Shown: positions 49,022 through 61,132, numbered from the stretch's first letter. The stretch: DNA of 64,000 nucleotides from Onchidella celtica (GCA_963931925.1 OZ007569.1:68955920-69019919); one strand, 5' to 3'. Program-made: numbers and translations. The notes: generated from the letters alone by a model not told the origin.

Positions 49022-49300
49022 AATTGGATGTTTTGTGTCTGCGATGGTAAAGATCCAAGAAAAATTCCGGCGAAGGCCTAACGTTAGGGTTAGCGACTTT
49101 TCGCCGAAAGTTGCAATGGTTGAATGGTTTGCCGCCTGTAGTGTCCTGACTTGTTGTAAACGTTTTTCTTGGTGCGTTGGGGGGGATTACGCTTACTTCA
49201 GCTCCGGTGTCCACAAGAAATTTTCGATTTGTGTTCTGGCCGAATACGAATAATAGGCGGCTCTTCTGAATTTGGCCTGCGTTACTGGCCGCTAGTAACT
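48993..49300 (-). pseudogene. Gypsy element 2: aspartic protease region, frameshifted
   Basis: The active-site segment [11 protein letters not shown] is in one frame; the continuing protease ([25 protein letters not shown]) is in the RT frame. The switch lies near 49145-49150, so one indel interrupts the protease. The normal role is cleavage of the Gag-Pol polyprotein. Confidence 0.7.
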
Positions 49301-50200
49301 GGCCTGGTCGTTTAACGGCTCCTTGAATTCACATGGGCCTTGGCATTTGTTGGCCTGTTGTCCAAATTTGTAGTGGTAGTAGCAGAGCCCATTCTTGTAG
49401 GATTGTTTGTCTCTGCCGGCGTTGGTGGCGCGATTGCGACTACCAGATCTCTCCCTACTCCTGCGATCTGATTGAGCACGGACGTGTTTCTGGTGTTTGA
49501 TCAGTTCATTTAACTTAGTAGAAAGTTTGGCTACCGCATTGGAAAGTTGTCCGATCTCACGCTCCAGTTTCTGGATAGAAACGTAGTTTTCGGAAGTGAT
49601 AAAAGCAGATGTCTCCGATACACTGTTGACCGGTGTGCTATGAGAAACTCCATCATTTTATCAGCCAGACTGGCCTGTGTTTCGAGTGATACCGTCGCTC
49701 CCGTAGACGCCAGGATGAGACTAATGGACTGCGGCATCCGCTGCAGAAACAGCTCTCTTAATAAGGCTTGATCTATCTGCCCGACTGCTGTGCCAAGAAG
49801 TCGTTGCATTTCCCGCAGCAGCTGTGTCGGTTTCCTGTCTCCTAACTCTAATGTAGTGAGCAGAGTTTGCAGCCGTTTCTGCTCTGACACGGTTGTTCTA
49901 TCGAGCAGCTTTTCCTTCAATTTGGCGTACGGGTGGTCTTGCGGGGAGTTTATGATCACATCCCTGACCTCCATTGCTCCTTCTTGCGGCAACGCGGCTA
50001 CTACGTAGTCATATTTCGTTTGTTCCTTGGAAATGTTTCTCGTCGAAAATTGACTTTCCACTTGTGCAAACCATATCTGCGGGTCCTGTGTCCAGTAGGG
50101 TGGTAATTTGACGGACACTGCTGTAATTTGAAGAAAAATATTAGCCTCAGTGTTAACCGACGCCCTTTGTCCCGCATGGGTTTCGTCCTGCAACATGGCC
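49300..50200 (-). pseudogene. Gypsy element 2: gag
   Basis: The frame from an ATG near 50196 encodes a Gag of the type with KLPPYWTQDPQIWFAQVESQ, then YDYVVAALP and LLDRTTVSEQKRLQ. It leaves frame near 49635. The displaced frame continues with a coiled-coil-like stretch (KLEREIGQLSNAVAKLSTKL), a basic region and a zinc-binding segment (CYYHYKFGQQANKCQGPC, about 49330-49385). Gag forms the particle that packages element RNA. One frameshift is certain. Confidence 0.78.
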
Positions 50201-50223
50201 GCCGTATGTACGTGAGTACGTGA

Positions 50224-50241
50224 TCACGTCAGGGTCACCAA
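50224..50241 (-). promoter_or_regulatory. Primer-binding site of gypsy element 2
   Basis: On the minus strand TGGTGACCCTGACGTGAT starts directly next to the LTR end. A PBS starting TGG pairs with the CCA end of a tRNA and is where minus-strand DNA synthesis begins. The particular tRNA cannot be named with certainty. Confidence 0.7.
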
Positions 50242-50522
50242 TTAAAGCGTGTTACCTTATATCGTGAATCCCACAAACTCTATCTCGGAACCGGATGAGT
50301 TCTTTTGTTTCTCGGGGGCCTCAGCATAGTGCTGTTGGCCCCCTGTTCTTAATTGACTCTCTCTTTCTTGTTTGTCGTTGTTGTTCCTTCTTTCTGTTGT
50401 CTTTTATCTTCGTTCTTCGTTTTCGTCTTCTCCGGTCTCTATCTCGGAAGGGAAGTGGTGTAGCTTTTATACCATAAATTTGTGCCAGGTATTGGCTGCC
50501 AGGTTGACTAATGTACGCCACA
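50242..50522 (-). repeat. 5' LTR of gypsy element 2, carrying an insertion
   Basis: Identical to the LTR at 46024-46145 except for one base and a 159-bp enlargement made of a 146-bp insertion plus a 13-bp target duplication. Removal of these leaves exactly 122 bp. Confidence 0.88.
50291..50436. mobile_element. 146-bp insertion with 13-bp target duplication and strong hairpin
   Basis: Flanked by CTCTATCTCGGAA on both sides (50278-50290 and 50437-50449), present once in the other LTR. The insert starts CCGGA and ends TCCGG(T). It contains a strong imperfect hairpin at 50314-50343 (GGGGGCC..CAGCA..TGCTG..GGCCCCC) and a pyrimidine-rich stretch (A/G-rich on the other strand). TSD length fits LINE-mobilised retroposition, so a SINE-type element is likely, but no clear A and B boxes are seen. 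Confidence 0.7.
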
Positions 50523-50597
50523 GATTTTTAAGGAGAACATGTTTAATAGGCAAAGACTGGGCGTGATAAATGAAGACGTCTTTTTCTGTTGCTGGTT

Positions 50598-50745
50598 TTT
50601 TTTTTCCCTTGATGAAGGAGCTTGCCGAAATATCAACCATTTTCTGTCTTCACTTTTAGTTTGCATTGTATCGTTTGGGTATCTATTTCTTACGCGATGC
50701 TTTGCTACATACACATTCTTCTTTTTGTCCAATTTTGACATTGCT
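50598..50745 (+). repeat. Penelope-type terminal repeat, right copy, with hammerhead-like core
   Basis: Inverted partner of 45028-45178. It reads CTTGATGAAGGAGCTTGCCGAAATATC at 50608-50634, closer to the hammerhead core than the left copy (UUGAUGA instead of CUGAUGA). In the original Penelope-like element these two ends were separated by about 1.2 kb before gypsy element 2 inserted. Confidence 0.45.
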
Positions 50746-51404
50746 TATAGCCTTTGCTGCGACCCCACAGTTTTTCTGTGGTGTTTATAATATTTCGTCA
50801 GCCTCTCTGGCAGACAAAACGACAGTCTCTGACATGGCATTAGGTCAGATCTTTTCATTGAAACGACACAAAAAGAAAACTGGCTCTAGCAGAAAAACAG
50901 ATAATTGTATTACTGCTCCTATTCTAAAACCGCACAGAGTGGGAATCTTACAAGGGGAGGAGGATAACTGTTTTAGTTGAGTACATTCCCTATCATAAGT
51001 ATCATATGTGCTCATAGTTTCCCCAACCTTAGGCGATTTGACAAAGCTGTTACAATTCTCAAAAGGCACTGCAACAGTAACTTCTTGAAACAACCTGAAA
51101 ACATTTTATACTTGGTTCAACAATCATTTTTCGAGCGCTACACAACACACACTGGCACAGGCTGCTTGAGCCCAACTCTAGATCTAGATCTAGGTAACGT
51201 TAATAACGGAACTTAGAATTAGATTCAATGCAAATACCAATAAACGTATTTTCACACTACGGATCCTTACAAATACATGGATGTGATGTTGAACGTTTAT
51301 TTTCGACCAACAATGTGTGAAGAAAGTTTTGAGAGAGGCGAAGAACAAAGACGGGGCGAAGTAGTCACTGAGTGAAAGTTTCGATCACGCTTTTTCATTC
51401 TGAG

Positions 51405-51443
51405 ACACCCGGCATTATCCGGGTAAACCTGTGAACCCACCGT

Positions 51444-51475
<32 letters not shown>

Positions 51476-51860
51476 TCTCTTTCTCTTCGGTCTAGAAAAC
51501 TCCCCATATCCTAGAGCCTTACTACAGATTTCATGCGCACCAGCACACGACGCACTCATTTCTGGTAGGGATTTGCACTTTCGCCGTCTTTCAGTTTCAA
51601 CTTCAAAATAAGCCAAATGCGCATGCGCAGCGTCAATGAAACCCTAAAATGGCGAACCGTGACTCGAAATAGATCTAAAATTGGGGAAACAATAGATTTC
51701 CAATAAAAAAAACTACACCAATTTGAGACTTCTATTAAAAACTGTGCACCCTTACATCCATTCTGATGCACTATATAGAATTTGAAGTCTGAGTGTTGAG
51801 TGGTTCAGAAGCCTTTTGCAACGAAAAATCTCGTCCACAAATATATATAGTACTAGTAAT
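51405..51860 (-). mobile_element. Helitron-like element, copy D
   Basis: It starts (plus orientation) with CACCCGGCATTATCCGGG and contains a long stretch nearly identical to copy A (GACTTCTATTAAAAACTGTG, TCCATTCTGATGCA, GTGTTGAGTGGTTCAGAAGC). A CT microsatellite (51444-51488) has expanded inside it. The terminal CTAG is not preserved. Confidence 0.5.
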
Positions 51861-51989
51861 TGCCCCATTCTTCGAATGGTTAAGCACAGCATTCCAGACC
51901 GAAAGGAATCAGCACAAAGACATTCATTGATGTCGAGACACTTTGGATCATCCACAAAAAAATTGGCTATTAATAGATAGATGGGAGAA

Positions 51990-52411
51990 TTTTTCAGGAA
52001 ATGATGACGTCATGGGCTACTTCCCCACCTTTTCAAGACTCCAAATCTAAAAAAGAACCTTTTGCGCGTCGCAGAGCAGGCACATGTAAAATTTCACGCA
52101 AATCCGAGCTGTGTGAGCGGCAGTAGATCTTGTTCAAAATCCCGTGATTCTTTTTTTTATATTACAACAAATACCGGTGACGTCATCGCACTAAAAACTT
52201 GCAACGCAGCGGATGGGGCTTCCCCGAGGCTTTCTGTACGGCACAAACCAATTTCAAAAAAATACTTAGAGGACAGGTGGACAAATCAAACCTAGAAAAG
52301 GACCTCTTTTGGATGAAAAGGAACTTGCATACAAAATTCCATGCAATTCTGGGCAGAAACAGTGGAGCTAGGCCATTTCAAAAATCGAGCGAGTTTTTTT
52401 TTTATAATAGA
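51990..52411 (-). mobile_element. Helitron-like 5' end, copy E
   Basis: On the minus strand it begins TCTATTATAAAAAAAAAACTCG after an A, a start typical of Helitron 5' ends. The body (AATTTCACGCAAATCCGAGC, GGTGACGTCATCGC) is a diverged repeat with another relative near 43940. The other end is not defined. Confidence 0.4.
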
Positions 52412-53106
52412 TAGACACTAGTACTTTTTCGCCATGTCAACAGGCTGACTACTTGTAGAATCTTCGGGGCGGAGGTCACGATTTTTGTCACATTAGGTTT
52501 TTGTTTTCTCTAAAAATAGGATTGTCTGTTCATGTATTGGTCAACCAATTAAGATGCCGCGGGTCACGATTCAGAAAGTTTATCCCACGCGTGCCGTACA
52601 ACCGAGGCTTGTTGGTCTGCAGACCTTTAAGCACGCAGTTCGCAGTGTAAACACTGGCATCGTTAGTGCAATCTGCATGCGTTTTTAACATTTGAAAGGC
52701 ATTATTAGAGAGCTGAAGAGGTTCCAGTGTAAGAACTGGTTCAAATTATGAGCAGAAACTAAATTATAACTAGCTAAAGGTGTATTTTATGTGTCCACAT
52801 CACACAATACTAGTTGGGTAAAGTCCGCCAAGCCTGATCGGTACTTTTTTCGATACCAAGGTGGTTTGTTATAAAGACAGGCCATAAAGATTTGGCCACA
52901 AACTGATAATCAAGAAAAGAGAAAAGCAAAAGATTTTTCCTTTCTTTGTGCATTCTTCCAAATTTGTCCATCTCTTCTTTGTCACATTTTAATCGTTAAA
53001 ACCATGAGAATAGTATTTTGTATTATTTTTATGTCCTGGCATAGGACTAGACGTCTCTAATGTATTTTAAACAGTCTAGAGCATGCAGGACACATGCATG
53101 CATACA

Positions 53107-53109
53107 CCA

Positions 53110-53147
<38 letters not shown>
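53107..53147. repeat. AC microsatellite
   Basis: About 20 uninterrupted AC units. Confidence 0.92.
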
Positions 53148-53314
53148 ATATACATACAAATATTATAGGTGTTGTAACATGACAATAATAATAGTAACAA
53201 CAACAGTATAAATCCTTAACAAACTAAACAAAAGAAGAAGAAGCGACAAATCATTAATAGCCTAATAATAAGGCACACACTTAGAAAAGCTTGTGTTTGG
53301 CGTGTGTATTTTCA

Positions 53315-54870
53315 GATGGGTCGTGTGTCGAAATGTCTATAATTAAACTACTGTAAAGATAATCTCCAGAAGACCATTAATGCTGTAGAAGAAAACAGAA
53401 TGTCTTGTCTGACTGCTGCCAAGGCGTATGGTGTGCCATGGAGCACCTTGAAAGGTTACATTAAAGGATTTTCAATCATTGGAAAAGAGCCAGGGAGGGC
53501 ACGGAGGATACCCCCTGAGATTGAAAATGCTATCGTAGATAAGGCTATAATGCAGCACAGATGGGGTTTCCTATGACAAAACGGCCTTTTCTGATGAAAA
53601 CAAGCTTTGTAGTTAAACATGTAACTTGAAAGCCCCATTTAAAAATGAAATGCCAGGCAACGATTATTGGCGAAGTTTGAAATCCAGAAGACCAGATCTA
53701 GTTATCAGGAAGGCAGGAAACACCCCAGCTGCTAGGCTGCAATTGATGAATCGCCACGTTGCTGATGCTTATTTCACTGACCTCGCCCAACTTTTCAAAG
53801 TGCTCGGCCTTGAAATAAAACCTCAATGCATCTCGAATATTGATGAAACCTGTCTTCAATTTGACCCTGACGGACCGAAGGTTCTGGCGAAAAAGGCGCA
53901 CGTGCACTGTTGGTAGCTCACATCAGCAACTGCAAAGGAAGCATCACCATCTTGGTTTCAATCTGTGCTGATGGGAAAGTTATGCCACCATTACTGGTTG
54001 TGAAGGGCAAGACCCCTCGAGCTCTGCAATCTTTTGTAACTTGTGATGCCCCCAAAAAAACTGCATGGGCTTTCCAGGAAAATGCATGGATGAATGACGA
54101 AATGGGGGTGGAGTGGTTTGAAAAAGTATTTCTGCAGTCCTGCGGATCTGAGAGGCCTCAGCTCACAATACGGGAGTCGCACCGCGCCCATGAGGTCATG
54201 GAGATGTTAGAAATTCCAAAAGCTGAAAACACACGTCATAGCCCTGCCAGCACACACTACCCACATGCTGCAACCATTAGACCGAGTTGTTTTTGTTCCC
54301 TTTAAAAAAAGCCTACAAGGAGATTGGCAGAGGGTTTCTTTCAGCAGACCTGAACAATTTCATCAACCGTGCAACATGGCCCAGAATCCTGAAACACGTA
54401 TGGGGCAAAGTGATGTCACCAAACCTCACAAAGAAAGCATTATTTTGATGCCACCATAATCTTTCCCCTGAACAAGAACAGAATACCAGAGGAAGCATAT
54501 TTACTTTCGGAAGTACTGAACAGCAGTGACAGAGCTAGAAATGGTCAAGTTCAGCAAACATGTCAACCGGAAACTGAGAAATGACAGGAGGAGAAATGCC
54601 CCCTGATGAGGAAGAAATCATGTCATCTGGTCCTGCCGGGGATCTGTCACTGTCACAAGATAAAGAAACAAGTCTGTCCGCCAAAGCCAAAGAAAGCATA
54701 CTAGCACAAGGCCTGACAATGGCATCAGTCAGGAAAAATGTTTCACAAGTTTTGACGGTGTTATTTGTAGCGCCATTAAAATATCGTCTAGACATTTGGA
54801 GCGGAATGAAAAGATCCGTCCTTCTTATTTCAGTAGATCTAACCATACTGTGTGAACAATCTTAAATTAA
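53315..54870 (+). pseudogene. pogo/Tigger-type DDE transposase, broken
   Basis: It begins MGRVSK and has a pipsqueak-type helix-turn-helix (TINAVEENRMSCLTAAKAYG, VPWSTLKGYIKG, 53365-53465). The DDE_1 catalytic region follows: first aspartate in SNIDETCLQF (about 53840), ISICADG/MPPLLVVKGK strands, a second region SHRAHEVMEML at about 54175-54210, and LPAHTTH..LQPLDRVVF with the third aspartate (about 54245-54290). At least three frameshifts or stops break it (near 53570, 53913, 54230). The second catalytic position, usually D in a D-x-H context, reads E here. No TIRs were found. Inactive. Confidence 0.72.
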
Positions 54871-57800
54871 AGTGGATTGCAGTTCTTTAAAAAAATGTGG
54901 CATGACATCCGGGTTGGTGATAATGCTAAAATGTGTGTGTGTGTGTGTGTTTTGGGGGGGGGGGTAGGTCACTAAGCCGCGTGTTTAAAACAACAACAAC
55001 ACAAACTAAAAAAAATTCCAAAAGAATTGTTCTGTTTCCATTTGAAAAAAAAAACATTTTACATTTTTTCTTGTTTGTTTCCAATGCTCGGCCTTATGAC
55101 CAACGAAGGTTTCTTTTTCGCCACATTTTACACGTTTGTTTATTCTATTGATCTGGAGCATTCAAGTCTGGATCTGTACGGCCTTGTAAAACTGCAAGGT
55201 TACATTATTAGTATGAGTGGGTTTTGGGCTGATGATATCTTTATCATTGCATTGTTTCTCATTTCATTGTGTAACATGTAATAATGCGCATCCCTTCTCA
55301 CCCTTCTCCATTTGAACACGGTTATGTCGTATAACAATAATTTAAAAGCTTCTTCCAAAGCTTCACCCCCTTCCATTTCCATAGCCTTTGAAGTCATTAA
55401 GAAATGGAACCACTTTGAAATAAAACACACACATACAAAATGACAAGCCCCCGGACCTAGCTGGCAGTTTTCAGGTCTTGTCTTAGTTCGTAGTCTGTAG
55501 AGTTTAGTACTATAAGGCTTCGTTCTGCATCTAGTTTCTAGCAAAATTGGTTCTAGATATTCTTTCAGTCAAGAACGACAGCATGAATACAATACTATGT
55601 CTTATCACTTCGCGGTCATCAAATTTAAGTTCCTGCGGATTGAATTATAGAAAGATTCTTTAGCATAATTATAGTGGAAAACTATCCTTATAAAATCGCC
55701 GACGAATTTGCCACTTGGCTCGATATACGTGTTTAGAAATAGCAATCAAGGCTTTATCAACTCTTTGTATACCACGCGCCGAATCATCTTCACCGAATGT
55801 GGCCAATATTATTAGGCGCCGATGCATCGGCGCTCACTAATTTGACCCATTTCTGAGTTTTGAGCTCATATCCTGATACATAAATATTTCAGAATCTGTC
55901 AGATTGCCTCCTAGTGTGGCTGTGCTGATGGAAAGGTTCTCAGTGCACGTGTGTGCACTTCCGAGCTAAGAAAGTACTATCGAAGAGCATTTTTCTCTGG
56001 AAAAGGCAGAGTTGTCGAGGCAATACCCCCACTTTAGCATGTTCTTATTGAACATATCAATGCTTAGCTTTCAAACTTGGCGTGTTTGTTTGGAGATCAG
56101 CCTCTTTCAGTGGAAATCCACAAGAAAGGCTGACTCAAAGCTGAGCGAAAAGGTCATCTCACCCCGTACAGGACACCTCTACCGGACATGTTAAAATTTT
56201 GCCAAGAACTATTTAATACCGTGAGGCTACTGGGAAGGATGCAAAGACACTAGCAGCTGGAGGTAATTCCCACTGACATGCATAGAATCATGCTATTGCG
56301 AAGAAAAATGTCTCCCACACCAATAAAGAGATTAGAACATCAGACTCAAACTGTATCATGCCATGTCAAAAATAAATAAATAAGTGAGTAAATGAATAAA
56401 ATTCAATGAATCTTCTATATAAAAAACAGCAAGGGAAAAAAATTCACTCCTGCGAGGAAGAAATGCCCAGGCCTGAAAGAATTACATGTGAAAGATAGTT
56501 CTTTTTGCTACTCTGCCTATTCCTTTGACATGAAAGCGAAGTATCGTAAGTTTGTATTAAATGAAAATAGGCCTAAAATATCGAATAACGCTTTCTCCTC
56601 AACAATGATGGCCTCCCTCCTGCCTTTGTTTTGTTTCGACTTTAAACTTCCGGTTGGGTTTCAAAGTTTGAAGGCATGAGTTTCTGTGCTGTCTGCCTTA
56701 GGGTAGCCACACAAATGCCACCGGATTCGGTCACCGAGTCACTAGGCGCTTTATGTGAGAAGAATTATTGTTGGATCAGTTATGATCACTCTCTTACCTG
56801 CCTCGGAATAGACGAAAATGTCTAGTAGCAGGCCTATGTCCATGACAGTCTATACGTTCTCATTCCGTTATGTGTATGTTGACTGTTATTTTCCAGTCTG
56901 TATCGTCCTGGAATAAGTTAGTTTGGTTCTAACTTGAATGGGGATGTTCTTTGACCGAATCCCTTGATCGTCACAGTGTTGGTTTCCATAATGACCACTG
57001 GTCACTTGGATGGTCACTTCACTTATTCTAAAGGCCAGTGAGTCATGTTTTGTTTGTTAGCATTAGATTCTACACGTCACGATACTGATAAAACATTTCT
57101 AGCCTCCCAAAATGTGACTGAATTTAGCACTTGTCAAAAATGGTCATCCTGGTCAGTTATATGGCCTGTGGTCAGTTTGGCCACTAACAACGGATGTGTA
57201 AGCACACACTGCTCATTTTCAATTTCAAATCTTAATATCGAATAAGGAAAGACATCAACGATTCACAGTTTTGGTGTCGTAATGACCACTGGTCACTTTG
57301 AGGGTCACTATGGAAAGTTAAATGATCATTGCAAACGAACTGTGGAGCTCATTGTACTCAGTAAAATTTGAAAAAAAAAATCCCGTTCTTTTAGTTTTTG
57401 TAGCCCTGAATCGATGTCATTCAAATACAAAGAAATATAAAGGAAATCAGAGGTCAATTTGAGGTGGTCAAGGTCATTTGCTGAGGTGGTTCTGTATCTA
57501 TAATTTTTTATTGTTTGCATGCCAACTTACAACAACTATGCAACGTGTGTTGCTTTTATCACCAAATGCACAATTTTTGCTCTGCCCGACTCTACTATTT
57601 GTCATCTTTATTGGGGACGTGGGGAGGGCTGTGGGAATAGCTTGTTTTTATTTTTCATCCGATTTTTTTTGCAAATTCAAGATTCCAGAACTAGCTTCTG
57701 AAAGCTTGACTCATGCACCATCGTTCTGCAACACAATCAACCAAAAACAAAGCTGGCCATTCCTGCCTTCCCCTTTGTATAGAAATTAGCATGGACATCT

Positions 57801-58650
57801 TGCCTTCAACCGTTCGCCATGTTTAGATCTTCATTCGGCACACGTTATGAACTATGCGCAGCGTGACAGTTCTGACAATATTTTGTTCAAGAAGCTCTTT
57901 GATGTAAACAGTATGTATGGTTCGCGGTGTTCCTGTTTTGTACATGCCCACACAAAAAATTATATCCATTTCCAAGGGTACCTGTCTCGTTATCTGAGAT
58001 CTCTTAGAGTGATTCTATATCACAAGTATTCTATTCACACCCACATTTTGGTGCCTTTATTACAATTTGCACAATTCATCGACTTTTATCACTAAATGGC
58101 TCTATGATACCGGGTCTTGACAGGCAAATAAAGCCAGGGGCATATAACTCTTATTAAATGTTGAGATAACTCACGCTTTTACGGTCCCGAACAGATAAAA
58201 TGTTTTATCTCAGTATCCTTTCTGTTTCATTTGCTTATTTTATTCTTTCCCCTTTTAATGTAACTATATTCTTCTGCTTAAACTCCTTACAGACAGACAG
58301 AAATACAGAAATTTTTTACTAACCAAATGTTTAGAGTAGACATCCACATCTCATAAGATTTGTATCTGTGAAAATGTCACATGGCTATACGGATCGGTTC
58401 GTCCAGTGGACGTTGCACAAAATCTCACTTTTAAAATAACTGAACCTGACTCTGCCATACAACGTTCCCTCGAAAAATAATACAAATTAATCCTTCTTAA
58501 TGACTTGCACTGATTTACTACATCATCTGTGTCACAAATGTTAGCGAGTACCTGAATTTGAAAGCTATATACATACACATACATACAAATATAATTTTAT
58601 CGGGTGATAAAAAAAAAAAGCCCCAACATTGACACCAAATATCTCGCGAT
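54871..58650. other. No gene recognised
   Basis: 3.8 kb of AT-rich DNA with GT (54933-54950) and G-run tracts. The phrase AATGACCACTGGTCACTT occurs at 56991 and 57281 with nearby GGTCACT copies, a small local duplication. Short frames (55027-55281, 57478-57789, 57847-58095) have no recognisable domain. Confidence 0.45.
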
Positions 58651-58687
58651 TCTGAATCTGTGAGGGAGACGTTCACTCTGGTTATTT

Positions 58688-58773
<86 letters not shown>

Positions 58774-60460
58774 GGGAGGGGGTGAGACTGCTGCACTTTT
58801 GTTCTTTGAGGGAGGTGCAATCTGGTTTGTGAGAGAGCTGCATCATGTACCTTAAAAATGTGACGCTCTGGTTCTGAGAGAGAAAAAGAGAGAGAGAGAG
58901 AGGGGGGGGGGGGGAGAGAAAGAGAGTTGCACATTAATTTTGCTCATTGAGATAGCTGCATTTCAATTCCTTGAGCAATTTTCATATTTGTTCTTTGAGA
59001 GTTACTTGTTTGTTCTTTGAGAGAGTTCCACTTTGGGTCTTTGAGAGCTGTGCACTTGGTTCTGTGGGGGAGTTCTAGTTCTTCGAGAGAGAGTTGCAGT
59101 TTAGTGCACTGAGAGAGCTGCACTGTGTTTCTTTGAGAGACCTACTTTCACACCAGTAAGGATTGTGTGCAACGTCAATCAAAGGCTCCTGCGATCGGCA
59201 TCTTCCTCAAACAGATTTTGAAAGTGCTTATTGCTCCATGTATTGTCCTATGCTCAGAGGAAATGTTGAAATAACAAACTGGAACTATACAGTGACTTAT
59301 GTATTACATACTGGAAAACAGTGGATTAAAAAGTTCACATAGTGGGGCGCCTTACTTTGAGTGGTCACCGATTGATATGAGACTGAGATTATTTATAATT
59401 ATTAAAGTATGGGTCTAATATGCTCATGATTAATTGCAGATTGATCCATCAACTCAAATTATTTACCCAAATAATATTTACCATTATCTTATTAGGTCAC
59501 AGATCCGCTCCTATTCCCCGGTCTTGTCTTTCTTTCTTCAAAGACGTTGTCTACTCTATTAAGCGGCAACTTCAAAGACCGTGAACTCGCCGCCGCGCCT
59601 TCCTTTGATCTATTCATTCAAGTTTACCATATCGTCGGCGATTACATCAATGACAATATCTCTGACTTCGTTGGGGATCTAGGCTATTTCAAAGTGACAA
59701 CTTTTTATTCTTCGCAAAGATAGCCCAGGACAGACAGGGCTGGAGATCATTTGTTGCTGCCCTAAGCACCAGTGGGTGCAATAGGAAATAGTAATAGTAC
59801 TTTTTATTACCCAGACTCAATGATTTTGCTGGCACATAACTATAATGATGTAAAGTAATTAAAAAAAATCATTTCCAACTCAGTAAAATTTAATTACTAT
59901 GTGTGTATGCGTATGTGTGTGTGGGTGGCTGTGCATGCGTGTGTGAATTTTGTACTCAATAATCTATTCACTGTATCTCCAAACCCTTTAAAATAATTAT
60001 TAGTTACAGGGTGTAGTACATGATTGCCTTACTCAACCTCGTTATTTGTTAACATTACGCATGTACTACTACAAAATAATGATTTTAACATTGAGGCTAC
60101 ATTAATTTGTCGACTTTCACTTTTTTTCTCCTTTTTCAAGCGCCAGTAATTGGTAAATGTAACAATCATGTTATTAAACGTTTACTATCAAACGGTACCA
60201 ACCTAAACATTTAGCGAGGTTCACGTGCCAACAATTAGCCATGGCCAGCGATGCTTAACCTCGCAAACGATTTTAGCGAGGTTCAAGCACCGACATTCGC
60301 CCAGCTGCACTTTACCGACGTTATAACACGGGATTACATCATCGCTTTTCTCCACTTCTAAACAGAATTTTTTGTTTTTTTCAAGAGCATCCGATGTGTC
60401 TCGTGCTATAGATGTCATTTTCTAAAAAAAAAAAGTGAATTTGCCCCAAAACTGACTTAA

Positions 60461-61132
60461 CGTGTGAACTGAGTGGGTCCGATTTAGATTCCTCTTCGTG
60501 TCGCAACCCTTAACTGAATGGGCGTAAAATGGCAGGAAAACGAATGCTGCACGTTTTTGATTCAGCTTGCTCTCCGCTCGTGAACATTGGGCTGGAGGTA
60601 AGAACTGACGGGACACACCAGTCTTTTAATCTCAGAACAATGGAGACTTTGCAACTATTGTTTTTGTTTTGGGTGAAAAGAAGACGCCATACAAGACGTT
60701 ACTGGACTCACAGTATATTTCAACGAAGAGAGGAATTCGGTGAATATCATCATCTTTTGTGATGTACACTCAATTTGAATAATTGTCATCACTTTTGTCA
60801 TACAGAGGTTGTCTTATTTGAACCGCAGCAATAAGAGCTTCGTTTTGTGAACCGGAATCCATTGTAACTGAAGGCGTCCTTCCTAGCTAGGTCGTGTGTA
60901 GTAATGAAATTGCTGGAAGGAAACTGGACGAAATTTTAATTGCGAGATAAAACCTTCGTGATCGGTTCAGCAACTGGGAGTGGTAGGGAAGGGACACGAA
61001 AGGGAAACTGACGCAATCAGTCTGCGATGATGAAATATTGAGACGCTTACGGTGATTCGGTAACTGGGACTAAAGGTCAAGCTGAGGACAAGCGGGAACG
61101 GAGAGGAAATCGGATCCACTCAGTTTACACTG
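60461..61132. mobile_element. Harbinger-like element nested in a TIR
   Basis: Ends are inverted repeats (CGTGTGAACTGAGTGGGTCC and GGATCCACTCAGTTTACACTG). TTAA is present on both sides (60457-60460 and 61133-61136) and once at the same point in the uninterrupted copy (27794-27797). TTAA flanks could mean a 4-bp piggyBac-type duplication or a 3-bp TTA/TAA Harbinger-type one; the internal coding remnant favours Harbinger. Confidence 0.72.
60529..60762 (+). pseudogene. Remnant of a Harbinger (HARBI1-like) transposase, N-terminal part
   Basis: A 77-codon frame within the nested element. Its end reads RRRHTRRYWTHSIFQRREEF followed by GEYHHLL, matching the conserved segment before the DDE domain of HARBI1-like transposases (arginine-rich, R-R-x-W-x-x-P/S-I-x-x-R-R-x-x-G-E/D-Y-x-x-L). 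The catalytic DDE domain is absent, so the element depends on others for movement. Recognition rests on this one segment. Confidence 0.5.

Larger units (their letters stand above)
46024..50522 (-). mobile_element. Ty3/gypsy element 2, near full length with both LTRs
   Basis: 4.5 kb bounded by 122-bp LTRs (46024-46145 and 50242-50522, the second enlarged by an insertion). Order on the minus strand: LTR, primer-binding site, gag, protease, RT, RNase H, integrase, polypurine tract, LTR. Both outer flanks carry GAT next to the LTR, which may be part of the target duplication. The LTRs differ at one base (T/C near 46044 and 50262). The element lies inside a Penelope-like remnant. Confidence 0.88.
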
